DNA from: Candidatus Rifleibacteriota bacterium | GTDB taxonomy: Bacteria > UBP17 > UBA6191 > JACPRK01 | Reading direction: 5' to 3' | NCBI GenBank assembly: GCA_016213865.1 | Contig: JACQZL010000215.1 | Location: 1 to 23,663 of the forward strand | Length of the DNA: 23,663 nucleotides | In this document: positions 6,268 to 15,783 of the stretch, piece by piece | How the letters are laid out: every line of letters begins with the position of its first letter | How positions within the stretch are numbered: position 1 is the first letter of the stretch | Notes under the pieces: model-generated | What the model was told of the DNA's origin: nothing | The model's input: only the letters and a program-made list of their open reading frames with translations | The model's database searches: none | Translations under genes and position numbers: made by a program

Positions 6268-8721
6268 TCACTTGGCCAGGAAGGCCTCGTAGTCCGCCTT
6301 GTTGGCGCCGGTTTGTTCCCAGGTGCGGATCTCGACCGTTTGCGGGATCATCGGCGGGGGCCGCACGGCCAGCGTCGCATCGTAGATCCGGCGGCGCATC
6401 GGGGGCCAGTAGTGCCCCACGCGCAGGGCGGGCGGGTGGGTGGCGACCTGGGCCATCCGGATCTCGCTGCCCACGAACCGCTGGATCATCGGCGTCAGGA
6501 TGTTCGACAGGTTGTTCGCTTTCTGCTCCTCGAGGCTGCGGATGCTGGTCAGGTAGTGCACCTTCAGACCGCGCGCGTTGCCCAGGTAGTCGAACCGCCG
6601 GTTGACGCTGCGGGGATCGTCCGAGGCGTTCTGCGACGGGTCATCGTGGAACTTGGCGCCCACGAAGAGCATCGCGTACAGGTCCTCCTGCGGCATGTAC
6701 AGCTCGTCGTCCATCATCGGCTGGTTCGTCCCCTCCTGGTCGGAGTACTTGCCGAAGGGCGGATGCGACGACAGGTTGGCCGATTTCTCGTCGTAGACCA
6801 GGTTGTACAACCGCTGCGGGGCCGTGAAGGCGCCGAGCTGCGGCGGCGTCAGGTCCTTGAGGTCGGGATCGGGCGCCGCCGGCCAGAAGTTGGCGTACTG
6901 CGGCTCGTCCGCGGCCAGCCGCTGCACGATGACGTCCGCGAGACCGGTCGTGGTCGGCGTGCCGTCCATCTCTTCACGGGTCAACTGGCCGTCGGCCACG
7001 GCCGCGACGAACGACTGCTTGATGACGTCGTAGGACGCCGTGGTCACCCAGAGGTTGCCGGCGGCGTTGCCGCCCCCTGCCTGCCCGAAATAGCTGCGCA
7101 GAGTCGGGATCAGGTCGTCTCCGGAGCTTCCCGGCTGAACGACGCCCGCCGCCTGAATCGGAGGACAGTCCGGGGCCGGAGACGCATCCGGGTAGCGCAC
7201 CCACTCGTAGGCCTTGGTCTCGTTGCCCAGCACCCGCGTGAGGACTTCGAGCTTGACCAGGCCGCGCAGCTCGTTGGCCAGACACCGCGTCGGATGACGG
7301 TGGTCGAACCAGATGCGCCCCATCGAGATGAGGGCCATGGCGACGCGCTCCTGGTCGGCGGGAGCGACCAGGTCGCCCGTGGATCCGTCCAGGTACTTCA
7401 CCTCGTCCTTGGGCCGGTACTGGTAGTAGGGCGTCCCGTCGATGGCCGTGCCGTCGGGCATCTGGTACCGCGGCTTGTAGTTCTGGCGGTGCGTCCGGTT
7501 GCAGTTCAGGTCGCCGACGACGAAGATGTCTTTCTCGCAAAAGAGCGTGACGTCGCGATCCGGATTGCCCCAGACGACGACCGGTTTGGACGAATAGACG
7601 AGCCCGTTGAAGTCGGCCGGGTAGTCCTGTCCGAGAGCGTTCTGGTCGTCGGGCGGGACGGGACCGCCCGCGTGCCCGCTGCGGCCGAAGTCGAGCTCGA
7701 TGACGTCGGCGGGAAGCTCGCCGGGGTAGTAGTAGATGTACTCCTTGCCGGTCGGGCGATTGCTGACGTCGACGCCGCCCTGCGAGACCTGTCCGACATA
7801 GAAGTCCCGGCTCAGCATGGGCAACGAGAGTGCGCCGCCGCGAGGACCGTCGAGCACGTTGCCGCAGGCGGTCTCGAGCCCCGACGCCGCGGCCGAGTCG
7901 TTGGCCGGGCCCAGCTCGATCGTCTTTCCGAGCAGGGACTTGGGCTGCTGGAACGTGACCTGGTAGGTGTCCTTGAAGACGACCGGTCCGGCCGATCGGA
8001 GGCAGTCGAGGTTGACGAACCTCTGGAGGGTGCCGTTCTGCTCGATGTTGCCCAGCAACGTCGCCTCGTGGCCGTAGATGCGCCCGTCGGCAAAGACGTT
8101 GGAGTGGTGGGCGTCGTTGTGAGCGCCCATGCCCAGGACGACCTTCTCGCCGTCATAGATGACGTACTCGGTGAAGTTCGAAACCTCGGCGATGACGGTG
8201 ATGCGGGTGTAGCGATCGAGGTTGCGGGCAGGGTCTTTCTTCTTGCCGATGCTCTCGATGCGGGCGAACCGCGTCGCCTCGTCGATGGCGGGGGTGGTCG
8301 GGTCGTCCTGCATCGGCACGCGTCCGGCCCGCACGGCGAACTCGGCACCGAAGGGACCGCTTCCGAGGGTGCCCGTGTACGTGCCCTTGCGTTCGTCCTT
8401 CACCTTGACCGTGGTGTCGCCCTTCAGCCGCACGGGGCGCGGGAGCGGGTCGGTCCAGACGAACTTGCCGTCGGTCCCGAGCTCCAGCTCGTGCGTCAGC
8501 CACCCCTGGCTGTTGCGCATCTCCAGCAGGACGCAGTTGAGACCGGCCTCGGCGGCCGTCAGTGCGGAGAAGCTGTTCAGGACGGCGCCCGTGGCCCGAA
8601 TACGGGAGGTCGAGTACGTGTTGAACGCCATGATCAGCGTGGCCAACACGAAGATGATGGTGACGATGATCGGCAACGCCATGCCGAGTCGGTCGTGCCA
8701 ACGGGTCTCGCGGATCGTCAC
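6268..8721 (-). CDS. Very large PilX-like prepilin / pilus-associated protein
   Basis: 817 aa from a GTG at 8721 (AGGGA 6 nt upstream); an ATG at 8748 would add nine residues. A short basic leader ends in RLG, then MALPIIVTIIFVLATLIMAF and, after about 24 residues, TAAEAGLN (55-62). This is the arrangement of PilX-type minor pilins and type IV pilus/type II secretion pseudopilins: prepilin peptidase would cut after Gly13 and the helix would anchor the protein in the inner membrane or pilus. PilX itself is far shorter (under about 200 aa). Here about 750 further residues follow with no family I recognise, including several Tyr/Pro-rich stretches. The gene diverges from the sulfatase cluster with 112 bp between starts. 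No other pilus gene is in the window. Confidence 0.7.
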   Translation of the reverse strand: MTIRETRWHDRLGMALPIIVTIIFVLATLIMAFNTYSTSRIRATGAVLNSFSALTAAEAGLNCVLLEMRNSQGWLTHELELGTDGKFVWTDPLPRPVRLKGDTTVKVKDERKGTYTGTLGSGPFGAEFAVRAGRVPMQDDPTTPAIDEATRFARIESIGKKKDPARNLDRYTRITVIAEVSNFTEYVIYDGEKVVLGMGAHNDAHHSNVFADGRIYGHEATLLGNIEQNGTLQRFVNLDCLRSAGPVVFKDTYQVTFQQPKSLLGKTIELGPANDSAAASGLETACGNVLDGPRGGALSLPMLSRDFYVGQVSQGGVDVSNRPTGKEYIYYYPGELPADVIELDFGRSGHAGGPVPPDDQNALGQDYPADFNGLVYSSKPVVVWGNPDRDVTLFCEKDIFVVGDLNCNRTHRQNYKPRYQMPDGTAIDGTPYYQYRPKDEVKYLDGSTGDLVAPADQERVAMALISMGRIWFDHRHPTRCLANELRGLVKLEVLTRVLGNETKAYEWVRYPDASPAPDCPPIQAAGVVQPGSSGDDLIPTLRSYFGQAGGGNAAGNLWVTTASYDVIKQSFVAAVADGQLTREEMDGTPTTTGLADVIVQRLAADEPQYANFWPAAPDPDLKDLTPPQLGAFTAPQRLYNLVYDEKSANLSSHPPFGKYSDQEGTNQPMMDDELYMPQEDLYAMLFVGAKFHDDPSQNASDDPRSVNRRFDYLGNARGLKVHYLTSIRSLEEQKANNLSNILTPMIQRFVGSEIRMAQVATHPPALRVGHYWPPMRRRIYDATLAVRPPPMIPQTVEIRTWEQTGANKADYEAFLAK

Positions 8722-8833
8722 TTTCGGTCCCTGCCGATCACGAAGCATACACCCAAGCGCACCCGATTCCTCCCGCAAGCCAAGTTGGCGTGCTACACTG
8801 CGCGACTGTTCGAGGATAGGCGGAGAGAGGTCG

Positions 8834-10423
8834 TTGGCGGCGACGGGCCGAAGCAAAACCAGGCTGCTCCTTTCGGGGATGCTGGTGTGCGCCTGCGCAA
8901 CGGGCCTGCTGGCCGGGGACGGTCCCGCGCCCCCCGCGCCGCCTTCCCCGCGCCGCGTCGTCTTCTTCTTCATCGACACCCTGCGCGCCGACCACTGCTC
9001 CTGCTACGGCTACCGCCGCCCGACGACGCCGTCACTCGACTCGTTGGCCGATCGCGGGACCCTCTTCGAGAGCGCCTTCTCGCACGCCAACATCAGCGTT
9101 TCGTCTTACTCGACGATCTTCACGTCGCTCTACGTCCCCAGCCACGGCGTGTACAGCGTGTCGGAGTCCCTGCCTCCCCAGGCAGAGACCTTGGCCGAGG
9201 TGTTGCACGCCCACGGCTTTGACACGGGGGCCTTCGCCAGCGGGGGCCACCTGGCCCCCAATTTCGGTCTCAACCAGGGATTTCAGACGTACTGGACGAC
9301 CCTATCGTCCAGCTCGTTCTCGGATACCGTTCCGAGGGCCCTGCACTGGATGGAGGCCCACCGCGATCGGCCGTCCTTCGTCTTCCTGCAGGGATACGAC
9401 GTGCACGGACCCTATTGCCCTCCCCTGGGGTTCGGCGAGATGTACGATCACGACTACGAGGGGCTCTGCCATGTCCCTGGCTTCCTCTCGCCGAACATCA
9501 CCGAGGGGCTGCAGGACGGCAGCTTCGACCTGCAAAAGCTGCAGAGCGTCCAATCGAGCGGGATGTCCCAGAGGGGCCAGTCGTCCCGCTCCCGGATCCT
9601 GGTGCCTCCCTTCTCGGCGAACGTGCCGGACGAGCCCACCCAGGAGATCCACTTCGGCCTTCCGAAGGCCCCGTGGCGATTCACCCGGGACCTCTCCTCG
9701 AGCGGCTTGCCGGTGCGCGTTCCCAACCTCCGCGCGGCGCTGACCCGGGCCGACGTCGAGCACCTCATCGCCCACTACGACGGGGCCGTGAGCTATGCCG
9801 ACATGTGGCTCGGTATCTTCGTCGAGAGGCTTCACGACCTGAAGATGTTCGACGACACACTCATCTTCGTCGCCGGCGATCATGGCGAGTGCCTCGGAGA
9901 ACACGGGTTTTTCCGCCACGGCACGCTGCTCTACGAACCGACCATCCACGTGCCGCTGGTCGTGGCCGGCCCCGGGGTGGCGCAAGGACGCAGGGTGACC
10001 GACGTCGTCAGTCTGGTCGATCTGGCCCCGACCGTACTCGAGCTCTGCAAGGTGCCTCCGTCCCACCAGCACCAGGGCAAGGCGCTCGGGGAGTACCTGC
10101 GGCACGACTCCGGGCCGCCCGCCGACCCGTCGCGGGTGGCCTTTTCCTGCATCACGGGCTCGTTCTCCGTGCGCAGTGCCACGCGCCACCTCCTGTGCGA
10201 GCAACTCCGCCAGGACAGTCTGGGCCGTCAGGTGCTCTACGACCCCAGGGCCGACCCGGCAGAGACGGTCGATCTGTCCGCCAGGGAGCCGCTCACCCTC
10301 CAGCGGATGGTGGGCCAGGTGCTCGACTTCCTCGAGCGTTCGAACGAGCGTAAGCTCAACGCCCAGCCTTCTCGGATGTCGGACGAGCAGCGAAGTCAAA
10401 TGAGGATGTTCGGATACTGGTGA
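8834..10423 (+). CDS. Sulfatase-like enzyme 1 (alkaline phosphatase superfamily, Ser in nucleophile position)
   Basis: 529 aa from a TTG at 8834 (GGAGA 7 nt upstream). This start includes a basic n-region (GRSKTR) before the hydrophobic LLLSGMLVCACATGLLA, so a Sec signal peptide is predicted; the ATG at 8879 would lack charges. Sulfatase fold: VVFFFIDTLRADHCSCYGY with metal Asp48, SLYVPSHGV, YDVHGPYCPP (188-197), and VAGDHGECLGEHG with Asp349/His350. Where sulfatases have Cys-x-Pro-Ser-Arg this protein has Ser88-Val-Ser-Ser-Tyr, so a normal formylglycine sulfatase is excluded. The substrate (sulfate, phosphate or phosphonate ester) is unknown. It ends in FGYW. First gene of a six-gene cluster, divergent from the prepilin. 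Two similar paralogues follow. Confidence 0.85.
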   Translation: MAATGRSKTRLLLSGMLVCACATGLLAGDGPAPPAPPSPRRVVFFFIDTLRADHCSCYGYRRPTTPSLDSLADRGTLFESAFSHANISVSSYSTIFTSLYVPSHGVYSVSESLPPQAETLAEVLHAHGFDTGAFASGGHLAPNFGLNQGFQTYWTTLSSSSFSDTVPRALHWMEAHRDRPSFVFLQGYDVHGPYCPPLGFGEMYDHDYEGLCHVPGFLSPNITEGLQDGSFDLQKLQSVQSSGMSQRGQSSRSRILVPPFSANVPDEPTQEIHFGLPKAPWRFTRDLSSSGLPVRVPNLRAALTRADVEHLIAHYDGAVSYADMWLGIFVERLHDLKMFDDTLIFVAGDHGECLGEHGFFRHGTLLYEPTIHVPLVVAGPGVAQGRRVTDVVSLVDLAPTVLELCKVPPSHQHQGKALGEYLRHDSGPPADPSRVAFSCITGSFSVRSATRHLLCEQLRQDSLGRQVLYDPRADPAETVDLSAREPLTLQRMVGQVLDFLERSNERKLNAQPSRMSDEQRSQMRMFGYW

Positions 10424-10488
10424 TTCAAAGCAGGATCGAGTGCCGGCGAGTCAGGTCTGGGCCGAAGGGGCTGCAAGGCACCACGGCT

Positions 10489-10536
10489 GCCCCCTTCCCG
10501 ACCCTCCCCCTCCGGCGGAGGGCAGGGGTGGGTGGA
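10489..10536. repeat. GC-rich imperfect palindrome, copy 2 (at start of EF-hand/TPR gene 1)
   Basis: Matches 3923-3970 at about 42 of 48 positions. It lies between the stop of sulfatase-like gene 1 and the signal peptide of the next gene, and supplies both a GGAGGG sequence (10517-10522) and the GTG (10528) that I take as that gene's start. Confidence 0.6.
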
Positions 10537-12414
10537 GCTCTTGCTGCCCCGCCGCGTGACCGCAGGACCGCGCGGCCCCGGCGGGGGGCAAGCTCCTGGC
10601 CCCGAGCCCCGAGACGGTGGGTCTCGAGCGTCGTCCTGGCCCTCGTCCTGCTCGCCGTGCCGTCGACGGGGCTCTTGGCGGAGCAGCCCGAGCCTCAGGC
10701 GAGGGCAGTAGGCCCGGCGTCCCTGCCGGTCCTGGCCCGCGCCCTTCGATACGCGGCCCAGGGGGCCGCTACTCAGGGTGAACGGAACCCGGGCCAGCCC
10801 CCCCCGCGGCCCGGGCCCATCGGCCCCGTCTCGGAGCTGCTGGTCTCGATCCCCAGCCTCGAGCCGCGGACCTTCGCGCTTCGCCGGCACAGCCTGGCGC
10901 GCCCGGGCCCCGCCATCCGGATGATGTTCCGGCGTTTCGACGTCGACGGAGACGGTAGCTTGACCGAACCCGAGTGGCGCCGGTTCGTGCGCGATCCGTC
11001 CAACCTGCCCTTCGACGCCGATGGCGACGGCCGCATCAGCCTGACGGAGTTCGCCCGGGCAGTCTTCGATCAGAACCCGTCGACCATCCCGGTCTACTCG
11101 AAGGACGGGCTGCCCCAGATCTTCCGGGCCAGGCAGGCGGCCGCGCAAGGAGAGCTCGTTTCGGCGCTGGACATGTACGTCCATGCGCTGTATTCGAGGC
11201 TCGACTTCGCGCAACCCTATCTGGGCATGGGGCGGGTTCTTTCGCAGCTCGACCGCCCGGTCGAGGCGGCCCTGGCGTACCACCGGAGCTTGGACCTGGA
11301 CCCGACGCAAGCCGAGACCTGGCTCAACCTGGCTCTGCTGGAGTACCGGCGAGGGCGGTTCCCGGCTGCCCAGCACGCCCTGTCCACGGGCCTGCGCCTG
11401 CTGGAGACGGCCGCCGGATTGAAGGGAGGATGGACCTCCAGCGCCTTCGAGAAGCAGCACGTGCTGCACGTGGCGGCCGCGCTCCGGGACCTCCTCCTCC
11501 GGGCAGTCCGGCTGCCGGAGGTGGCCGCGCGGGTGGAGCAGTGGATGCAGACCCAGGTCGTTTGGCGTCCGGTCGCCGCCCCCCCCTTGCCACCGCAGAT
11601 GCTCCTGACCGACCTGTGGACCCGCCTTCGTGCCGAAGACTCCGCCGGAGCGATGAAGGTGCTCGCGGAGCTCCACTCACGGTTGCCCGGCGACTGGAAC
11701 GTCTACCTGCTCGAATCGTGGCTGCTCCGTCGCGGGGGGCGACCTCTGGAAGCGGAGACTTGTCTCGAGCAGGCCGGCCGGCTGGGCGCGCCGAGTTCGC
11801 CGCTCGGCCTGGGCCGTCTGGCAGCGCTCCTGGCACGGGGTGCTTACAGGGATGCCGACAATCTGTCCGAGACCCTTCTCAACCGGGGCCTCGAGACCCC
11901 CGGCATGGCCGAACTGGCCTGGGAGCTGGCCACTGTCGGTCGCTGGAAGACCGCCGTTCCCCTGCTCGAGGAGCTTCTCGACTGCGGGGCCCTGCTCGAT
12001 GGAGCGATCCCGATGGCCCGAGCGGTCGGCGCCCTGGCCCAAGGCGACCGGAACACGGCAATCCGCACCCTGCAGGAGCACCCGCGCCCTCTTCGCTCCG
12101 GGCCCCGGTTGCTCGAGCTCCACGCCTCGCTCTGTCTGCGGCTCGGGCTGCACTCGCGGGCCCTGGAGTCGGCCAGCGAGGCTGTCGAATTGAACGGCAG
12201 GTCCCCCGCGCTGTGGACGTTGCTGGCGCGCGCGCAGTGGGCGCGCGGGCTACAGAACGAGGCACTGGCCTCGCTCAGGAAGGCCTGGGGGATGTATCCT
12301 CCAGCCGTGAATCGCAAGGAGTTGCTCGAGGTCCTGGAGGCATGGCTCGGTTCCGAGACGGGAGCGCCTGCGGTGCTATCCGATCAGGCCCAGCGCCGTC
12401 TCGAGCACGACTGA
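10528..12414 (+). CDS. Secreted EF-hand and TPR protein 1
   Basis: 628 aa from the GTG at 10528, preceded by GGAGGG at 5 nt. The frame is also open from a GTG at 10420 that overlaps the stop of the previous gene (GTGA), but that adds 36 residues of repeat-derived sequence before an already long Arg-rich n-region and the hydrophobic segment SSVVLALVLLAVPSTGLLA. Two canonical Ca2+-binding EF-hand loops, DVDGDGSLTEPE (138-149) and DADGDGRISLTE (163-174), are separated by 13 residues. TPR-like helical pairs follow from about 228 (YLGMGRVLSQLDRPVEAALAY, then WLNLALLEYRRGRFPAA), with more weakly conserved helical repeats to the C terminus. Likely a periplasmic or exported scaffold, probably the partner of the neighbouring enzyme. 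The stop overlaps the next ATG by 1 nt (TGATG). Confidence 0.78.
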   Translation: MGGALAAPPRDRRTARPRRGASSWPRAPRRWVSSVVLALVLLAVPSTGLLAEQPEPQARAVGPASLPVLARALRYAAQGAATQGERNPGQPPPRPGPIGPVSELLVSIPSLEPRTFALRRHSLARPGPAIRMMFRRFDVDGDGSLTEPEWRRFVRDPSNLPFDADGDGRISLTEFARAVFDQNPSTIPVYSKDGLPQIFRARQAAAQGELVSALDMYVHALYSRLDFAQPYLGMGRVLSQLDRPVEAALAYHRSLDLDPTQAETWLNLALLEYRRGRFPAAQHALSTGLRLLETAAGLKGGWTSSAFEKQHVLHVAAALRDLLLRAVRLPEVAARVEQWMQTQVVWRPVAAPPLPPQMLLTDLWTRLRAEDSAGAMKVLAELHSRLPGDWNVYLLESWLLRRGGRPLEAETCLEQAGRLGAPSSPLGLGRLAALLARGAYRDADNLSETLLNRGLETPGMAELAWELATVGRWKTAVPLLEELLDCGALLDGAIPMARAVGALAQGDRNTAIRTLQEHPRPLRSGPRLLELHASLCLRLGLHSRALESASEAVELNGRSPALWTLLARAQWARGLQNEALASLRKAWGMYPPAVNRKELLEVLEAWLGSETGAPAVLSDQAQRRLEHD

Positions 12415-13997
12415 TGGATGCGGTCCCGACGTTCCGCTGGCGGGGGTGGAAGCCTTGCGTGGCCGCCCTGACGCGGCTGTTGATCCTGGGCCTTGCCGTG
12501 ACGTGCTCGGCGCGCGCGGCGGCGCCGAACATCGTCTTCTTCTTCATCGATGCGCTACGCGCGGACCGATGCTCGTGCTACGGATACCGGCGCGCCACCA
12601 CGCCCACGCTCGATGGGCTGGCCGCCCGCGGCACGCTCTTCGAGAACGCGTTCTCGCAGGCCAACGTCAGCCTCTCGTCTTACACGACGGTCTTCACGTC
12701 GCAGTACCCCATCAGCCACGGCGTCTACAACACCCATCAGAAGGTGGGACTTTCGGCCCGGCTGCTGGCGGAGACGCTCCGCGCGCACGGGTACCGCACG
12801 GCGGCCTTCGTGGCCGGCGGGCACCTGATGCCCGCCTTTGGGCTCGACCGGGGCTTCGACACTTACTGGACCACCCCGGTCCCGGGTTCCTTCTTCGGCA
12901 CGGCGCCGCAAGCCCTCTCGTGGCTGGAGGCGAACAGGGACGGGGCCCCGTTCTTCCTCTTCGTCCACGGCTACGACGCCCATGCCCCGTACAGCCCGCC
13001 GTTGGGCTTCGGCGATCTGCACGAGCCGGGCTACTCGGGGATCGTGCACCAACCTGGTTTTCTGGCATCCGACCTCCTGGAGACGATCTCGGACGGCACC
13101 TTCGACCCGCTCAGACTCGCGTTCCTGCAATCCAGCCTGCTTGCGCACCGTGGCTGCACACCCAAGGTCCGTTCGCTGGTGCCGCCGTTCGGACCGGACG
13201 TCCCGGCCGAGTCCGTGGTCAACCCGGTAACCGAGCGGGATTTCGGAGCGCGTCTGCTGAGCCGGCCGGGGCCGGTGGGGCTGCCGGCCAGGATGCCCAG
13301 TATGCGCGTGAGTCTCTCTCAGCGGGACCTCGAGCACATCGGAGCGCACTACGACGGCGGCGTGACGTATGCCGACATGTGGCTGGGTGTGTTGACCCAC
13401 CGGCTCCTCGAGTGGGGGCTCACGGAGAAAACGCTGATGGTCGTCGCGGGCGATCACGGAGAGGACCTGGGTGAGCACGGGCGCTTCGGACACGGCTTCG
13501 GCCTCTTCGAGACGATCCTCCACGTGCCCCTGGTCTGCGCGGGTCCGGGGGTCGCCGCCTCGCGTCGCGTGACCGACCTCGCCGGCCTCATCGACCTCGC
13601 CCCGACCGCCCTCGACTGGGCCGGCATCCCGGCCGATCACCAGCACCAGGGCCGCTCCCTGACACGTTTTCTGAGACCCGGCGCCCCGGCAGCGCCCGAG
13701 AAAGACCAGGCGGTCTTCAGTTGCACCGTTGGAGCGCATTCGCTGCGCACTCCGAACCGGCACATGATCTGCTTCCAGCCCCCGGATGCCGGGCGGCTGG
13801 GCGAGCAGCTCCTCTTCGACCCCGTGGCCGACCCGAAGGAGCGAGTGGACTTCTCCAAGCGCCGGGCGAACGAGACCGGGCCGTTGCTCGGCCGCCTGAT
13901 GGACTGGCTCGAGCGCTACCAGACGACGACCGACGCACCTCTCACGAACCTGAATGCCGTCCAGCGCGAGCGGCTGCGGATCTTCGGATACTGGTGA
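12414..13997 (+). CDS. Sulfatase-like enzyme 2 (Ser in nucleophile position)
   Basis: 527 aa; the ATG at 12414 overlaps the upstream stop by 1 nt, so translation is coupled. An Arg/Lys-containing n-region, then LTRLLILGLAVTCSARAAA, gives a Sec signal peptide. Same fold and motifs as enzyme 1: FFFIDALRADRCSCYGY with Asp46, Ser86-Leu-Ser-Ser-Tyr at the nucleophile position, YDAHAPYSPPLGF, and VAGDHGEDLGEHG with Asp347. It ends LRIFGYW. The residue after the catalytic Asp (DALRADR) and the lack of any extension distinguish it only slightly from paralogue 1. The FGly Cys is absent, so the sulfatase name reflects fold, not proven activity. Downstream gene overlaps by 1 nt. Confidence 0.85.
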   Translation: MDAVPTFRWRGWKPCVAALTRLLILGLAVTCSARAAAPNIVFFFIDALRADRCSCYGYRRATTPTLDGLAARGTLFENAFSQANVSLSSYTTVFTSQYPISHGVYNTHQKVGLSARLLAETLRAHGYRTAAFVAGGHLMPAFGLDRGFDTYWTTPVPGSFFGTAPQALSWLEANRDGAPFFLFVHGYDAHAPYSPPLGFGDLHEPGYSGIVHQPGFLASDLLETISDGTFDPLRLAFLQSSLLAHRGCTPKVRSLVPPFGPDVPAESVVNPVTERDFGARLLSRPGPVGLPARMPSMRVSLSQRDLEHIGAHYDGGVTYADMWLGVLTHRLLEWGLTEKTLMVVAGDHGEDLGEHGRFGHGFGLFETILHVPLVCAGPGVAASRRVTDLAGLIDLAPTALDWAGIPADHQHQGRSLTRFLRPGAPAAPEKDQAVFSCTVGAHSLRTPNRHMICFQPPDAGRLGEQLLFDPVADPKERVDFSKRRANETGPLLGRLMDWLERYQTTTDAPLTNLNAVQRERLRIFGYW

Positions 13998-15685
13998 TGG
14001 CCTCGACTTGCCGGAGGTTCTTTCTGGTGCTGCTGCTGCAGCCGGCCCTGGCCGTGGTTGCCTGGGCCCAGGAGCTGCCTCCGCCGCCCGGAATGCCCCT
14101 TTCCGACTCGCAGGCCGGCCCCGCAGCGCCGCAGGAAACACCGAGCCCCTCTCCAAGCCGGCTCCCCCTGCCCCGGGAGGCCCCGGCGCTCGCTCCCACG
14201 GAGTCGGTGCAACGCATGTTCGAGCGGTTCGACCTCGACCGGAACGGGAAGCTGACACCGCCCGAGTGCGTCCGCTTCGCGCGCGATGCGAGTGAGCTTC
14301 CTTTCGACGCGGACGGGGACGGGTCTGTCTCCCCGGACGAGTTCCTCCGCGCCGTTGCCAGCCAGAACCCCTCGGAGGTGCCGATCTACCTGCGCGAGCA
14401 GAACGTCACCATGTTCGAGGCGACCAAGAACGCCGCGGCCAACCGCGCCGAAGAGGCCCTGGGGCAGTACTACGCCGTTATCGAGAAGGACCCGGACTCG
14501 GCCGTGGCCGCCCTCGGGGCCGGGCGTTGCCTGGCGCGGATGCAGCGACACGCCGACGCCGTCGTGCTCTTGCAGCGAGCCGTGACCCTCGGGCCCGAGC
14601 TTGCGGAGGCTTGGCTCGATCTCGGGCTGTCGGAGTTGCGATGCGGCCGCACGGACGCGGCCCGGGCAGACCTCTGGACCGGCTTGCGGCAAATGGCCGT
14701 CCAGGCCGAACTGGGCGGAGGCTGGAACGGATCGGCCGCCGAGAAGGAGCACGCTCTCGCCGTCTGCAGGAGCGCCGCGGCCCAGTTGCGGACCGTCACC
14801 GGCGACTCCGGCCTGGCTGACCGGCTGGCCACGTGGGCGCGGGAACACCTCGAGTCGCGGCCGGTGGCGCCAGGACGGGACCTCCCCGAATTGGGCCTGG
14901 TGGCAGTCGCGTCCCACCTCGAAACGGGGCGCACCGAGGAGGCGCTCGGCGAAGTGCGGCGGCTCCTGGTCCGGCGACCGCGGGACTGGTCCCTGCAACT
15001 ACTCGAGGTTGCGGTGCTGGGGCTGTGCGGCCAGCACGACCTGGCGGCGGCCAGCCTCGAGGAGGCGGCCGGCTTGGGAGCCGGCCGGCTGCCCCTGGCC
15101 TTCGCTCGACTGGCCAACCTGCTGGATCGGAGGCTTCGGGCCCAAGCTCTGACCTTGTTCGCGCAATGCCAGATCCACCACATGGAGCCCTGGGACATGG
15201 GAGAGCTGGGATGGCTGCTGGCCTACCGTGGCGAGTGGGAGCTCGCCCTGCCCTACCTGGAAGCGATGGCCAGGCAGGCAACGGGACACCCCTGGCTCAC
15301 GAAGGTACTCCTCGCGAAGGCCGCCCTCGGACTGGGCAACCGCGAGCGCGCCAGGGAGCTCCTCACGCAAGCGACCGACCAACCGCTGGCCCATCCGCTC
15401 CTGCTCGAGTTCGCGGCCAACCTGGCGTTCGAGCTCGACTTGCCGGCGCAGGCCGTGACGGCCGCCGCGAAAGCCGTCGAGCTTGGTCCCGGAGATCCCG
15501 TGCACTGGAGGCTGCTGGCCAGGGCCCAGTGGGATTCGGGCCAGCGCGAAGCGGCCGGGGTCAGTCTGCGCAAAGCCTGGACCCGCTGCCACCTCGACGG
15601 CGAGCGGGCAGCGTTGCTCGGCCTCGTGTCGGCCTGGGCAGAGCAGGCCTCGAGACCGGGCGAGGGGAGCGCGCGTGACCGCTGA
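13997..15685 (+). CDS. Secreted EF-hand and TPR protein 2
   Basis: 562 aa; the ATG at 13997 overlaps the stop of enzyme 2 (TGATG), implying translational coupling. A textbook signal peptide, MASTCRRFFLVLLLQPALAVVAWA, ends at residue 24 before QELPPPPG, then a Pro/Ser-rich linker. EF-hand loops DLDRNGKLTPPE (79-90) and DADGDGSVSPDE (104-115) keep the acidic chelating positions. A TPR-like solenoid follows (AALGAGRCLARMQRHADAVV, then AWLDLGLSELRCGRTDAA). Same plan as proteins 1 and 3: signal, Pro-rich linker, paired EF hands separated by a conserved LPFDADGDG block, then helical repeats. Likely a periplasmic Ca2+-binding scaffold. About 250 bp of hairpin-rich DNA separates its stop from enzyme 3. 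Confidence 0.85.
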   Translation: MASTCRRFFLVLLLQPALAVVAWAQELPPPPGMPLSDSQAGPAAPQETPSPSPSRLPLPREAPALAPTESVQRMFERFDLDRNGKLTPPECVRFARDASELPFDADGDGSVSPDEFLRAVASQNPSEVPIYLREQNVTMFEATKNAAANRAEEALGQYYAVIEKDPDSAVAALGAGRCLARMQRHADAVVLLQRAVTLGPELAEAWLDLGLSELRCGRTDAARADLWTGLRQMAVQAELGGGWNGSAAEKEHALAVCRSAAAQLRTVTGDSGLADRLATWAREHLESRPVAPGRDLPELGLVAVASHLETGRTEEALGEVRRLLVRRPRDWSLQLLEVAVLGLCGQHDLAAASLEEAAGLGAGRLPLAFARLANLLDRRLRAQALTLFAQCQIHHMEPWDMGELGWLLAYRGEWELALPYLEAMARQATGHPWLTKVLLAKAALGLGNRERARELLTQATDQPLAHPLLLEFAANLAFELDLPAQAVTAAAKAVELGPGDPVHWRLLARAQWDSGQREAAGVSLRKAWTRCHLDGERAALLGLVSAWAEQASRPGEGSARDR

Positions 15686-15783
15686 ACGGGGCTTGGCCCT
15701 TGCGGCTGCCGACCTGGGGCCTGAGGCTTGGGGCTCGGGGCTTACGGCCAATACCACTGAATTAGCGGCACTTCATTTCCCTA

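Noticed and set aside
8785..8801. Sigma54-like TTGGC...GC sequence upstream of sulfatase-like gene 1
   Set aside because: GG and GC are 11 nt apart rather than 10, so it does not fit the -24/-12 spacing.
5905..9222. 1105-aa + strand frame opposite the HEAT and prepilin genes
   Set aside because: It is Arg/Val/Gly-rich low-complexity translation antisense to two genes with clear family motifs; GC-rich DNA gives such long shadow frames.
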